Of a stretch of 64,000 nucleotides of DNA, positions 34,527 through 42,984 are shown one piece after another. Origin of the DNA: Helianthus annuus (lineage: Eukaryota; Streptophyta; Magnoliopsida; Asterales; Asteraceae); NCBI RefSeq assembly GCF_002127325.2, contig NC_035436.2:123104771-123168770 (forward strand). The letters run 5' to 3'. The notes below the pieces were generated by a model, which was not told the DNA's origin, ran no database searches, and saw only the letters and a program-made list of their open reading frames with translations. Each line of letters opens with the position of its first letter. Position 1 is the stretch's first letter. Made by a program: the position numbers and the translations under genes.

Positions 34527-34745
34527 ATAACTATAGGGAATTAGGTAGGATTGCCTTACTTTTGCCTAGTCTATAGTAGGAGTACTCTGATACCAGATTG
34601 GTATCAGAGCCATAACTATAGGGAATTAGGAATGCCTTGCCTAGTCTATAGTTTAGGAGCTTATTCATTATGTGTTGCTTAAAACAACTTCCTTTCTATC
34701 TTCTTTGCTTCCCTCTACTTTCTTTTGGACTCTTAATATAGATGT

Positions 34746-35698
34746 CTTTGGGTGATCGAAAGGTCATTGCAAGTGGATCAGAAAACATTGAATCTGGTCT
34801 GTATGTCTGACGCGGCCCGCGTTAGGATACACACAAAACCCAGGCGGGCCGCCTGGCCTTGTCTGATCAGCACAAACTTTCAGAAATTATAGTTTTAGTC
34901 CCTGTTGCATATTTAAGCCATTTCCGACACTTCTAAGGCCCGTAAAGCCAACTTTAAGGCCCTAAATTGATGTCTAAACATTGTGGACATGAAACATGCT
35001 CAAAAATATGTCGGATGTTGGTTCGTTTGGCCGTACGATCGCGATGTTCGCTTAATTACGACGGAATGCGCATAAGCGCGAAAAATGATCCAAATTGCGC
35101 GACGAATGGATTTTTCTCATGCCAAACACTAAGGCATAATATTAGGATGCTTACATAAATTTTTGGATGTCCGGATGTATTCAGAACGTAAATGCGCGAA
35201 AGTGCAAACTTGTGCACTTTTTGACACTTTTAGCCCCTGAATGATCCAAAAGTTTGTTTTAGCATACCAAACCCCTCAAAGCCTATTTCTAAGCTATGTA
35301 AAGGATATTTGTGGTATGTTTAACTTATGGACATGTTCCGGAATGTCTGTTCAGTTCAAATTGGCATACTTTCACAGTTTGTCAAGTTTAGTCCCTGTAA
35401 GCGAATTAACTTGTTTTGCCATACCAAAGCCTTCAAAACTTATTTCTAAGTTATGTAAAGGTTATTTAAGGTATGTTGAGTATATGTTGATGTTTCGGAG
35501 TATTTGTCGCATTAAACTGAGTACGTTTACGCACCAGTTTGCGTATAATTCTCTAGAAGGAGATGTAGAGTTTAAAATCGAACAAAAGTCAAAACATAAA
35601 AAATGTAAAACACAACCAAACAAATATTGGGATCAAATAACATTCTTTTTTTATTGATAATTGAACTGTTCATAATGATTCCGAGCACAAATGTTACA
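34746..35698 (-). repeat. G2 5' LTR stub
   Basis: 953 bp nearly identical to 30416-31360 of the 3' LTR, ending TGTTACA at 35698 with the target duplication accgg right after. The rest of this LTR (about 2.6 kb) is missing at the junction with H. Confidence 0.88.
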
Positions 35699-36694
35699 AC
35701 CGGCCAGAATGATGGCGCTGGCATGTGTTACCCTTGGGCAGTGTGCCCATATAACCCTTTCCTTTGTTCTCAACACCGGTTGCAGCTCTAGCCGGCGTGC
35801 TTGATTCTCCTTTCTTGCTAACATCGTTTGTACCCTGCTTGAAGTTCGAGAATTTCCTTTTATTCTCACCAGATGACTATACGTGAGTCTCCTTCTTCTT
35901 CTGCTCAACATTCAAAAACTTGTTCAAGCGAATGGCCTCCTCAGTAAGCGCCACACTAAGATCGATGGCTTCTGTGATGGTTGCGGGCTTGGAAGTAGTA
36001 ACCATACTCATGATCTGAGGTGCCAATCCCCAGATAAATCGCTCGATACGCTTGAACTCCGGTGTAACCATGTATGGCACCACATGAGATAAATCGTGGA
36101 ATCTCTGAACATACTCCGCAATCTTGGGAACTTCCATTTTCAAGTGCCAGAATTCAGTCTCCAGCTTCTGAATTTCAGCACGCGAGCAGTACTTTCTTCG
36201 CATGAGCTCCTTTAGCTCATTCCATGACATCACATAAGCAACAGCTTCACCAAGAGTTTGCACTTGTAAATTCCAGCAAGATAGGGCTCCATCCAGAAAT
36301 AGCCCAGAAATGTAGGTCACTTGTTGCTCGGGAGCACACTTGCTCATTCTGAGAACAGACTCAGTCTTCTCTACCCATCTAACAAACGCAACAGCACCTC
36401 CGGTGCCGTCGGAGTTCACGGGCTTGCAGTCAAGGAACTGCTTGTAAGTGCACCCTACACATACGTTAGAATATACAAATGGCATTAGCGGACGTGCTAT
36501 AAATATCCAAATGTATCGTAGTATATCTCAAACGACTTAACATTACCATGGGGTGGATTGTTATTGCCGTTGTTGTTCGAATTGCTTCCGCTGGTTCCTC
36601 CTTGTGAGGATGCATACTGCGCTATGGCGGCAGCAATGATTCCTTGGAGTTCTGCCTCGTTGGCAGGCATACGCGTCTCGTGTCTTGGAGGCAT
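35699..36694 (-). pseudogene. G1 gag N-terminus with a probable intron
   Basis: Starts MPPRHETRMPANEAELQG at 36694, then an Asn-rich stretch ending PPHG at 36547. After 92 bases it resumes as CTYKQFLDCKP and the retrotransposon Gag domain (VRWVEKTESVLRMSKCAPEQ, LSCWNLQVQTLGEAVAY, FWHLKMEVPKIAEYVQRFHDLS). Then a Lys-rich region and the first Cys/His of the zinc-knuckle cluster (CQRHH) follow. The 92-base interruption has GT...AG ends and a TTCTAAC branch-like site. A TAG at 35877-35879 stands where WSSGENKRK would be expected. Frame continuity with 21565 is exact when G2 is removed. Gag would form the particle. Confidence 0.85.
36455..36546 (-). other. Probable 92-nt intron in G1 gag
   Basis: Sense donor CATG|GTAATG at 36546 and acceptor TGTGTAG|GG at 36455, with TTCTAAC about 15 nt before the acceptor. 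Joining the exons makes a GGG codon and restores one frame (PPHG to CTYKQF). AT-rich, as plant introns are. Confidence 0.6.
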
Positions 36695-37095
36695 CTTCTA
36701 AAAGATGTTTCACGTTGGTCAGGTCATAATAATTAAATGAATCGTACGTATTCCATTTATCAAACACATAACATCACATGTTATAGAATATAAACAATCA
36801 AGTATGCTATCTGCTGCTCAGGAGTCCAAAAGCACGATGAGTGCGCAACAAGTATGCTATCTGCTGCTCCATAGCACGATGAGTGCGCATATGTAAACGA
36901 CGGAGGAGGGGGAAAACAAGAGAAGAGTAAACGACGCATATGTAACCAGTCCTCCTCCATAGCACGATGAGTGCGCAACAAGTATGCTATCTGCTGCTCA
37001 GGAGTCCAAAAGCGAGCGGCAGAATCGGGGGACAGTGGACGCGGAGGGTGTGATGCTGCAGGTGGGGTCTGGCAATGGCACGGTGGTCGCTGAGC
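36695..37095 (-). other. Spacer between acidic ORF and gag with scrambled duplications
   Basis: No intact gene. A unit containing caagtatgctatctgctgct and a nearby gcacgatgagtgcgca occurs three times (about 36797-36850, 36848-36890, 36960-37010). Out-of-frame fragments such as PEQQIAYL and AMEEDWLHMRRLLF show that it derives from the C-terminal part of the acidic ORF, rearranged. Confidence 0.55.
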
Positions 37096-38137
37096 TCACT
37101 CCAGCTCTTGTATGCGACGGGTCAGCGCCTCCTGCTGTATCATCATAGAAGTAAGGATGTCCTTCGTGGAGTACCCAACATGGTACGGGTGATACAGATC
37201 GGACAGTGGCATGATAGGGGGCGTAGTCCACAGGAATGGCTTGCTAGATGGAGTGAAGAATGGTGCAGTAGATGGTGCAACAGTGGGAACAAAAGTAGGA
37301 TGAGAAATCTGGGGTACAAACTGGTCTCCTCCTGACACGAAAGGTGTATAACCAAACGGCTGTCGAGATGAACCCTCCCCAGGACGTGGTGGCGGTATGT
37401 CCTGACGAAATGTAACTGGGAGATCAGTGCTGTGTGCGTCTGGGATGTGTGTGGGAAGCAAAGGAACATCAATGGTGGCTACAGGTGGTGTAAGTGGTAT
37501 CACCAAAGGTGGGTAATCGTCATCGTCGTGAATCCCCACCCGTTACAGGTGTGGGCGTATCGTGGATCAATATGGGTCGCAAAAGGTGCACGGTCGAACA
37601 GCACCGGCACTGGATCAGGAAGTGGTGCAACAACAGGATCCTCTATCAAAAGTGGAGCGTCAACAGGAGCGTTAGCAACATGATCATCCACCAACGGTGG
37701 GGCAACAACAGGACGGTCGTCAACAGGTATATCATCAACAAAAGGAGCAACAGCAGGTGCATCGTCATGAACAGGGTCATGCTCTAATGCAGGGTTAGGA
37801 GCAACTAGAGGCTCTGGGGCCACAGCAGGCTCTGGATTAACAAACTCCATATCAAAATCAGCTGGATCGTCAAACAAAGGATCGATAGGGGCTACAGGAT
37901 CCTCCAGGGGCTGATCTAAGTGAATGAACTCAATATCCTGGTCAGGATCAAAACCAGGGGGAAAAACAGGATCCAGATCATCATCAACGTCGTGATCAAA
38001 CTCGAAACTGTGTACGGGAGCAGGTGCAGCTGATGACGCCATGTCAGGGTCGGTGTCGTGTGAGTGGTGCTGCACTCCCTGTGTGTGCAAAGATGCGGAT
38101 GCCACAAACTCAAATAAGTCTGGGACGGGTGAAGTAA
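37096..38137 (-). pseudogene. Acidic proline-rich ORF upstream of gag, 3' part
   Basis: Continues the ORF begun at 45920 after element B. It is rich in Asp, Pro, Val and Ala (many VAP, DDP and PVF units), low in complexity and probably disordered. It ends with a short helical segment QQEALTRRIQELE. A frameshift lies near 37500-37540, because DPRYAHTCNG is followed in another frame by GIHDDDDYPPLVI. Similar ORFs lie near gypsy gag genes in Asteraceae as far as I recall. Their function is unknown to me. The part upstream of B is in the same frame after removing B plus one duplication (7398 bp, divisible by 3). Confidence 0.7.
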
Positions 38138-38142
38138 CAGGA

Positions 38143-38643
38143 TGTTAGTGCACCTACGTCTGCTGACTACGTCTTTCATCGAGTCTTGAAGCTGAACAGA
38201 TCAGAAATGGCACGGAATCCTAGATATAGTGATTTGTATGGGATTGTTTATGTTTACATGATCTAGGACCGCTTTTGTGTCATATCTAGTCTAGGACCGC
38301 TTTTATGTACTCTTCTAGGACCACTCTTATGTCATGATCATGGACCCCTTTTACGGCAAGTTGGTGAACCACTCATACGGACATGCCGTATAAGTGGTTC
38401 CAGAACTATATAAATAGGTCATAAGAGTGGTTCCAGAGATAGAGTTAGAAACAGATAGTTAAAGGTGTAATTGTTCCGGTACTCTACCAAAGTGCTGTCT
38501 GATCGTGTAAACTTGCAAGAAATCAATACAACAGCAATATTAAAGTGAATTCAGCGTATATAGCACCGAATTGTTAGTTTCCGCCTCTCAATTCGGATAC
38601 GAACTTCTCTGAACGACTCGTGAGGTCAGCAAACGATCCTACA
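38143..38643 (+). repeat. B 5' LTR
   Basis: 501 bp, TGTTAGTGCACC to GATCCTACA. TATA box TATATAAATA at 38407-38416. Around 38270-38440 lie about seven copies of the element motif. Two read GGACCGCTTTTRTG, others have CG changed to CA (GGACCACTCTTATG), and two near the TATA box are inverted. Confidence 0.95.
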
Positions 38644-38645
38644 AG

Positions 38646-38657
38646 TGGTATCAGAGC
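38646..38657 (+). promoter_or_regulatory. B primer binding site (tRNA-iMet)
   Basis: TGGTATCAGAGC two bases after the LTR. Confidence 0.95.
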
Positions 38658-38884
38658 TTCAGGAGGAGGAGTTCTAGTGAAATTTGCTGAATTTCGTCAC
38701 GTTTTCTTTTTCTACACCTTCTTTCTCACGTCAGACTAAGATTTCAAGGTCCGTTTTGGCTGATTTTTGAGTATGTTGTGCGAAATGTGTTGATTAAAAA
38801 CCCTACCGAGTTTCAGCTCGAAATTCCAAGCCGTTTGGGAGATATCTAGATTTTTCTGTTCGAAATCGCGAAGGAATCTGGGCT

Positions 38885-39310
38885 GGTTCGCTTATTTGGA
38901 CCGCTCTTGTGAACAATTATAGTCGGATCGCTCATTTGACACTTCTGGACCGCTCGTGTGAACAATTATAGTCGGATCGCTCATTTGACACTTCTGGACC
39001 GCTCGATCGGACGTTATCGGATCGCTTATCCGGACAAAAGTTGGATCGCTTATTTGGTTCACTCGATCGGATCGCTTATCCGGACGATTATTGAATCGCT
39101 TATCTGGACTTTATTAAATCGCTTATTTGGACTCGCTCGAAAGCCGGATCGCTTATCCGGACACAAGTTGGACCGCTTATCTGACTGGATCGCTCGAACC
39201 CAAATTGGATCGTTCATTCGAACACTTGTGAACCGCTCAAAAGGATTGTGTATTGGACCGCTGATTTGGATATTGTCTGAACCGCTTATTAAGACAGTTC
39301 GCTCATTTGA
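38885..39310 (+). repeat. B leader array, 20 copies of a GGAYCGCTY motif
   Basis: Twenty copies of GGATCGCTYA / GGACCGCTY variants at about 21-nt spacing between primer site and ATG. Seven or more are followed by TATYYGGAC-like sequence. One unit of about 56 bp near 38910-39000 is present twice, which indicates recent expansion. Confidence 0.92.
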
Positions 39311-39342
39311 ACAGTTTGACAATTTTTTGACAATTTTGAACG

Positions 39343-42300
39343 ATGGATTCTGAATTTTATAACGCTTTTGCTACCCCGGCCTCGATTACCCAAAGTGCTT
39401 TGATAAAAAATGAAACTGGAACGTCTCAGAAACCACCAAAACTCATGGATATTGATGATTATAATGTGTGGTCAGAACGTTTCGCGAATTGGGTTGAAGC
39501 TTATCATCTTGATGCATGGGAACACACTGAAGTACAATATAAAAAACCCACAAAAGATGACATTGTGAATGGCATTCCGCTAACACTTAGGGAAATGAGT
39601 ACTGCGGATAAAAAGAAATATCGTGATGAGAAATTAATGATCAGTCTGCTTCAGCAAGCAATAAAGGAAGATATCTTAATTTTGCTTCAACATGACGGAA
39701 CTGCATTCTCAATATGGACTGAGTTAGAAGCAAAGTTTACCGGAAGTGATGAAATGTTGAAAAACAAAATGTCTCTCATGAAAAAAGAGTTTGATTTGTT
39801 TAGAGGATTGAAAAATGAAAATACCAAGCAAATTATTGACAGATATTGTAACTTAGTGCGAAATATGACAAAACTTGGTGTTAAGAAAACTACTGATGAA
39901 TTAATTGAAAAACTTGCAGATGCTCTTCCATACGAGACATGGGGAACCTATCTGATGATGCTGAAGTCAAACAAAGCAGAATACAATAAGATGAAACTCG
40001 GAGACTTCATAAAGCATCTGGAAGCTCAGGAGATGGAGCAGAGGAAGATTGCTCGGATGAAGAATTATGACGGTGAACAGGATATCAGTTTGTACTACAA
40101 GCATGGTACTACTGATTCTACAAAGTTTTCTCCGAAGATCGAAACTGCATACAATGTCAAAGATTCTCCTGAGAAGCAGGCATCTCAAGGATCAAATATC
40201 AATACCAGATTTTCATCTTTCGATCCCAATATATCTGTAACAAAGAACGGTAGAAAACTTCAGTGTAACATTGTGTTAAGTCTTGAAAATGATCAAGATT
40301 ACACTGAAGATATAGCAAAAAATCAAATGTCTTTGTTAGGGATGATATTAGAATCTTATAGTTGTTTTGTTGCAGGTAAGATCGGCAATCCTATGCTTAC
40401 AAAGGAGGATTACGATCAAATCGATGCTGAAGAAATGGAACTAATGGACATCAAATGGTGTATGGCGAGTGTGATGAGGCGTGCAGAAAAGTTTAAACAA
40501 ATTACAGGCCGTGATGATTTTCGTGATGCTAATGTTTCTGCTTTAGGTTTCGATAAATCGAAAGTCACATGTTTCCGTTGCAGGGAGAAGGGACACTTCA
40601 AAAGAGAATGCAAAAACCGTGAAGCTACCGGTGCCCAGAATCCTTTCGGAAACAATGACTATCACAAGAAGGCCATTTATCATCAAATCACTCAGCCAGC
40701 ACAGCAGCATGCACAAACAGCTCATGGGAGAGACGTGGTTGATAAAAGGGCTTGTGTTGTTAGTCAGGGAAAATATGATGATTTTACATGGGAAAAATAT
40801 CTTCCGAAAGAAAGTAAAGTTTGTATAGCTGAACAAAATGATGAGAAAATGGCTGAAGGATTTATGTGGGATGATTTTTGTAAAGATCAAGATTTTATGG
40901 CCAAAAATACTTATCATGCTTTCTTTGGTAATGCTTATGATCTAAAATGTGTAGAAAGATGCAGAAAAGTCATGGAAGCTGCTGAAGAAAGACGAAGACA
41001 GATCAGAGAGGAGGCTGAAGAGGAAGAGAAATTGAAGGAAGAAGCAAAAGCTGAAGAATTGAGAAGAGTTCATTTTTTGAATTCAGGCAGGACTGTGAAA
41101 GAGGTTCCTGAGTTCGAGATTAAAGCAGATGCTGAGCCAGTTGTGGTTCCAGAAAAATGCGTGAATTGTGATTCGCTGATTAAGCAGAACAATGAGCTGT
41201 TGCATAATATTCATAAGCTGAAAGAATCGTATGATACTATGAACAGAGAAATCAACAAATATACTGATTCTGATGGTGAACAAGCTGAAGCTATGAATAC
41301 TTTGAAGATAGCTTATCTGAGACAGCTTGATACAGCGAATTACAATATAAAGAAATGTGCAGATCTCGAGTTGGAATTGGCAACACAAAAGATAGAAACT
41401 GAGAAAATCAAGAAATTATTAGATAGTTACTCATGTTCTACTTTTGTGGTTGACAGGATTTACCCGGTGATGAAAGATTTGAAGACTTTCAAGGAAGTGC
41501 AGATATCGGAAGAAGTAAAAAGTGTGACAGATGTTGTAGAAGAATTGAAAGCTTCTGGTAAGAAACCGAGTTACAATAGATGTCCGCCCCCAGTCGAAAA
41601 TGGTTATTCTCCTCGAAAACCAAATTCAGAAAGAGTCGATAAAGCAATCAATTTGAAATGGGAGTCTGGATCATCAGATAACTTACCGGAGAACATTGAT
41701 GTCACATACACATCATCAGACACTGATCATGAGTCGAAGTTGATAAAAAGTGTGGTCGATCAGGTGTTAGACAAAGATGATGTTGATGAACCAAATTCAG
41801 AGTCAAAACCCGAGTCAAAGTCTGGGTCCAGTGCATCAAAGCAAAAAGTCAAAAAGGAAAAACGGATTTATGACAAAGAGTTTTTGCTTTCGAAATCTAA
41901 TTTGAATGATGAATCAGTCAAAATAGCATATACTTTGAAGGGTTCTGACAAATTATATTCAGATGAAAGTTTTCCAATAAGAAGTGTCAGATCTGAAATG
42001 ATCCAAAAGGTTTTCAAAATCACAGAAATTAATATTTCTGAAATAAAAGATTTAAATCTTAATGGAAAACCTAATTCATATACTTCAAGAGATCAACAAC
42101 GAATTAACAAGAAAATGAGTTACAATTGTGGTTATAGTTTCCAAAAGAAACCAAACCATAATCGTAATTTCAAAAAGAAAGGTCTTGGTTTTATTCCACC
42201 GAAAAACTATAAAAATGAAAAATTTTATAAACAAAAAAATGTGTTTGTTTCAGGGAAAACTTCGGAAGATGAAAAAGAAAAATTATTCAGAAATCAGACA

Positions 42301-42984
42301 AATCAGGAATTCCTTGCCAAAAAGCAAGAAGAACCAAAGAAGACCGAAGTTCTGAAGAAGGTTGAAAAGAGATCTTGTTTTCAGTGCAAATCTGTGGGTC
42401 ATGTAGCAAAGGATTGTCCAAAGACATACAGACCCAAACAAGAAGTCTCTGGAAAAATGAAAGAAAAGGTTGTAGAGAAGACTGAACTTTCAACTCGGAA
42501 GTTCACAGGCTTTGAAAATTCAACTTATGAAAAAGGAGAATCTTCAAAGAGTGCTTCCAAACGCATAGCCAAAGAATCAAATCAGAAATGGGTTGTGAAA
42601 GGTTCAGGTAACAGTTCTGGCAATGAATCTGATTCCATAAAATCAGAGGAGCCATGTGTTGAAGGAAAGGTTGTAAAGAAAATTCCGAAAGTGGACGATG
42701 TGAATTTTCCGCCACTACATGCTAAAAATTACAAATCTAAAATCGGAAAAGTTGATGTTCCAAATCAATTTTATTCAGACAAAAAGAAAATTGATGTTGG
42801 TAAGACTTTCAACGGCAATGTGAAACGCATCTTTGGAAAAATGGCCAGTGGTAAGGCCCAAAGCATTAAGGAGTTTTATGCTTCCAAAGGATGGGTTTAC
42901 AGGTCGGTTGAAAAGAGGGATGAAAATGATGAGGTTACACCCAAGGACGGTCAGGCTTGGGTGGATATATTTTTCCAAGAATAA
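39343..42984 (+). CDS. B Gag-like polyprotein, 1213 aa, intact
   Basis: Begins MDSEFYNAFATP at the first ATG after the leader array. The N-terminal 245 residues are a UBN2-type copia Gag domain (KPPKLMDIDDYNVWSERF, ISLLQQAIKEDILILLQHDG, DELIEKLADALPYETWGTYL). A CCHC knuckle CFRCREKGHFKREC is at 410-423, and a charged coiled coil lies at about 540-580. A CVNCDSLIKQNNELLHNI heptad segment starts at 606, followed by Ser/Asp-rich linkers. A second knuckle CFQCKSVGHVAKDC is at 1012-1025, and the tail ends GQAWVDIFFQE. It is far longer than a usual copia Gag (about 300-400 aa) and has no protease Asp motif. The colinear copy in A is broken. The likely role is a multi-domain RNA-binding particle protein. 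Confidence 0.92.
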   Translation: MDSEFYNAFATPASITQSALIKNETGTSQKPPKLMDIDDYNVWSERFANWVEAYHLDAWEHTEVQYKKPTKDDIVNGIPLTLREMSTADKKKYRDEKLMISLLQQAIKEDILILLQHDGTAFSIWTELEAKFTGSDEMLKNKMSLMKKEFDLFRGLKNENTKQIIDRYCNLVRNMTKLGVKKTTDELIEKLADALPYETWGTYLMMLKSNKAEYNKMKLGDFIKHLEAQEMEQRKIARMKNYDGEQDISLYYKHGTTDSTKFSPKIETAYNVKDSPEKQASQGSNINTRFSSFDPNISVTKNGRKLQCNIVLSLENDQDYTEDIAKNQMSLLGMILESYSCFVAGKIGNPMLTKEDYDQIDAEEMELMDIKWCMASVMRRAEKFKQITGRDDFRDANVSALGFDKSKVTCFRCREKGHFKRECKNREATGAQNPFGNNDYHKKAIYHQITQPAQQHAQTAHGRDVVDKRACVVSQGKYDDFTWEKYLPKESKVCIAEQNDEKMAEGFMWDDFCKDQDFMAKNTYHAFFGNAYDLKCVERCRKVMEAAEERRRQIREEAEEEEKLKEEAKAEELRRVHFLNSGRTVKEVPEFEIKADAEPVVVPEKCVNCDSLIKQNNELLHNIHKLKESYDTMNREINKYTDSDGEQAEAMNTLKIAYLRQLDTANYNIKKCADLELELATQKIETEKIKKLLDSYSCSTFVVDRIYPVMKDLKTFKEVQISEEVKSVTDVVEELKASGKKPSYNRCPPPVENGYSPRKPNSERVDKAINLKWESGSSDNLPENIDVTYTSSDTDHESKLIKSVVDQVLDKDDVDEPNSESKPESKSGSSASKQKVKKEKRIYDKEFLLSKSNLNDESVKIAYTLKGSDKLYSDESFPIRSVRSEMIQKVFKITEINISEIKDLNLNGKPNSYTSRDQQRINKKMSYNCGYSFQKKPNHNRNFKKKGLGFIPPKNYKNEKFYKQKNVFVSGKTSEDEKEKLFRNQTNQEFLAKKQEEPKKTEVLKKVEKRSCFQCKSVGHVAKDCPKTYRPKQEVSGKMKEKVVEKTELSTRKFTGFENSTYEKGESSKSASKRIAKESNQKWVVKGSGNSSGNESDSIKSEEPCVEGKVVKKIPKVDDVNFPPLHAKNYKSKIGKVDVPNQFYSDKKKIDVGKTFNGNVKRIFGKMASGKAQSIKEFYASKGWVYRSVEKRDENDEVTPKDGQAWVDIFFQE

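Larger units (their letters stand above)
31982..34745 (+). mobile_element. H: LTR plus leader fragment related to N
   Basis: Plus-strand LTR (31982-34510) followed by a primer site and about 235 bp of leader that matches the N leader in inverse orientation. At 34746 it passes directly into G2 LTR sequence, so its interior and 3' LTR are gone. No target duplication can be found because the right end is lost. Confidence 0.8.
21566..35698 (-). mobile_element. G2: Ty3/gypsy element, internally deleted, carrying C and H
   Basis: Bounded by TGTCACACCCC at 21566 and TGTTACA at 35698, with accgg on both sides (21561-21565 and 35699-35703). In minus sense the 3' LTR is full length (about 3.54 kb without C). 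Next to it are a polypurine tract and the integrase C-terminus to 31981. The 5' LTR is reduced to its first 953 bp (34746-35698). Everything between the integrase tail and that LTR stub has been replaced by LTR fragment H. Confidence 0.85.

Noticed and set aside
35241..35657. 138-codon ORF in G2 LTR stub (also 30904-31134 in the other copy)
   Set aside because: Antisense to the LTR. The two LTR copies break the frame differently. No domain.
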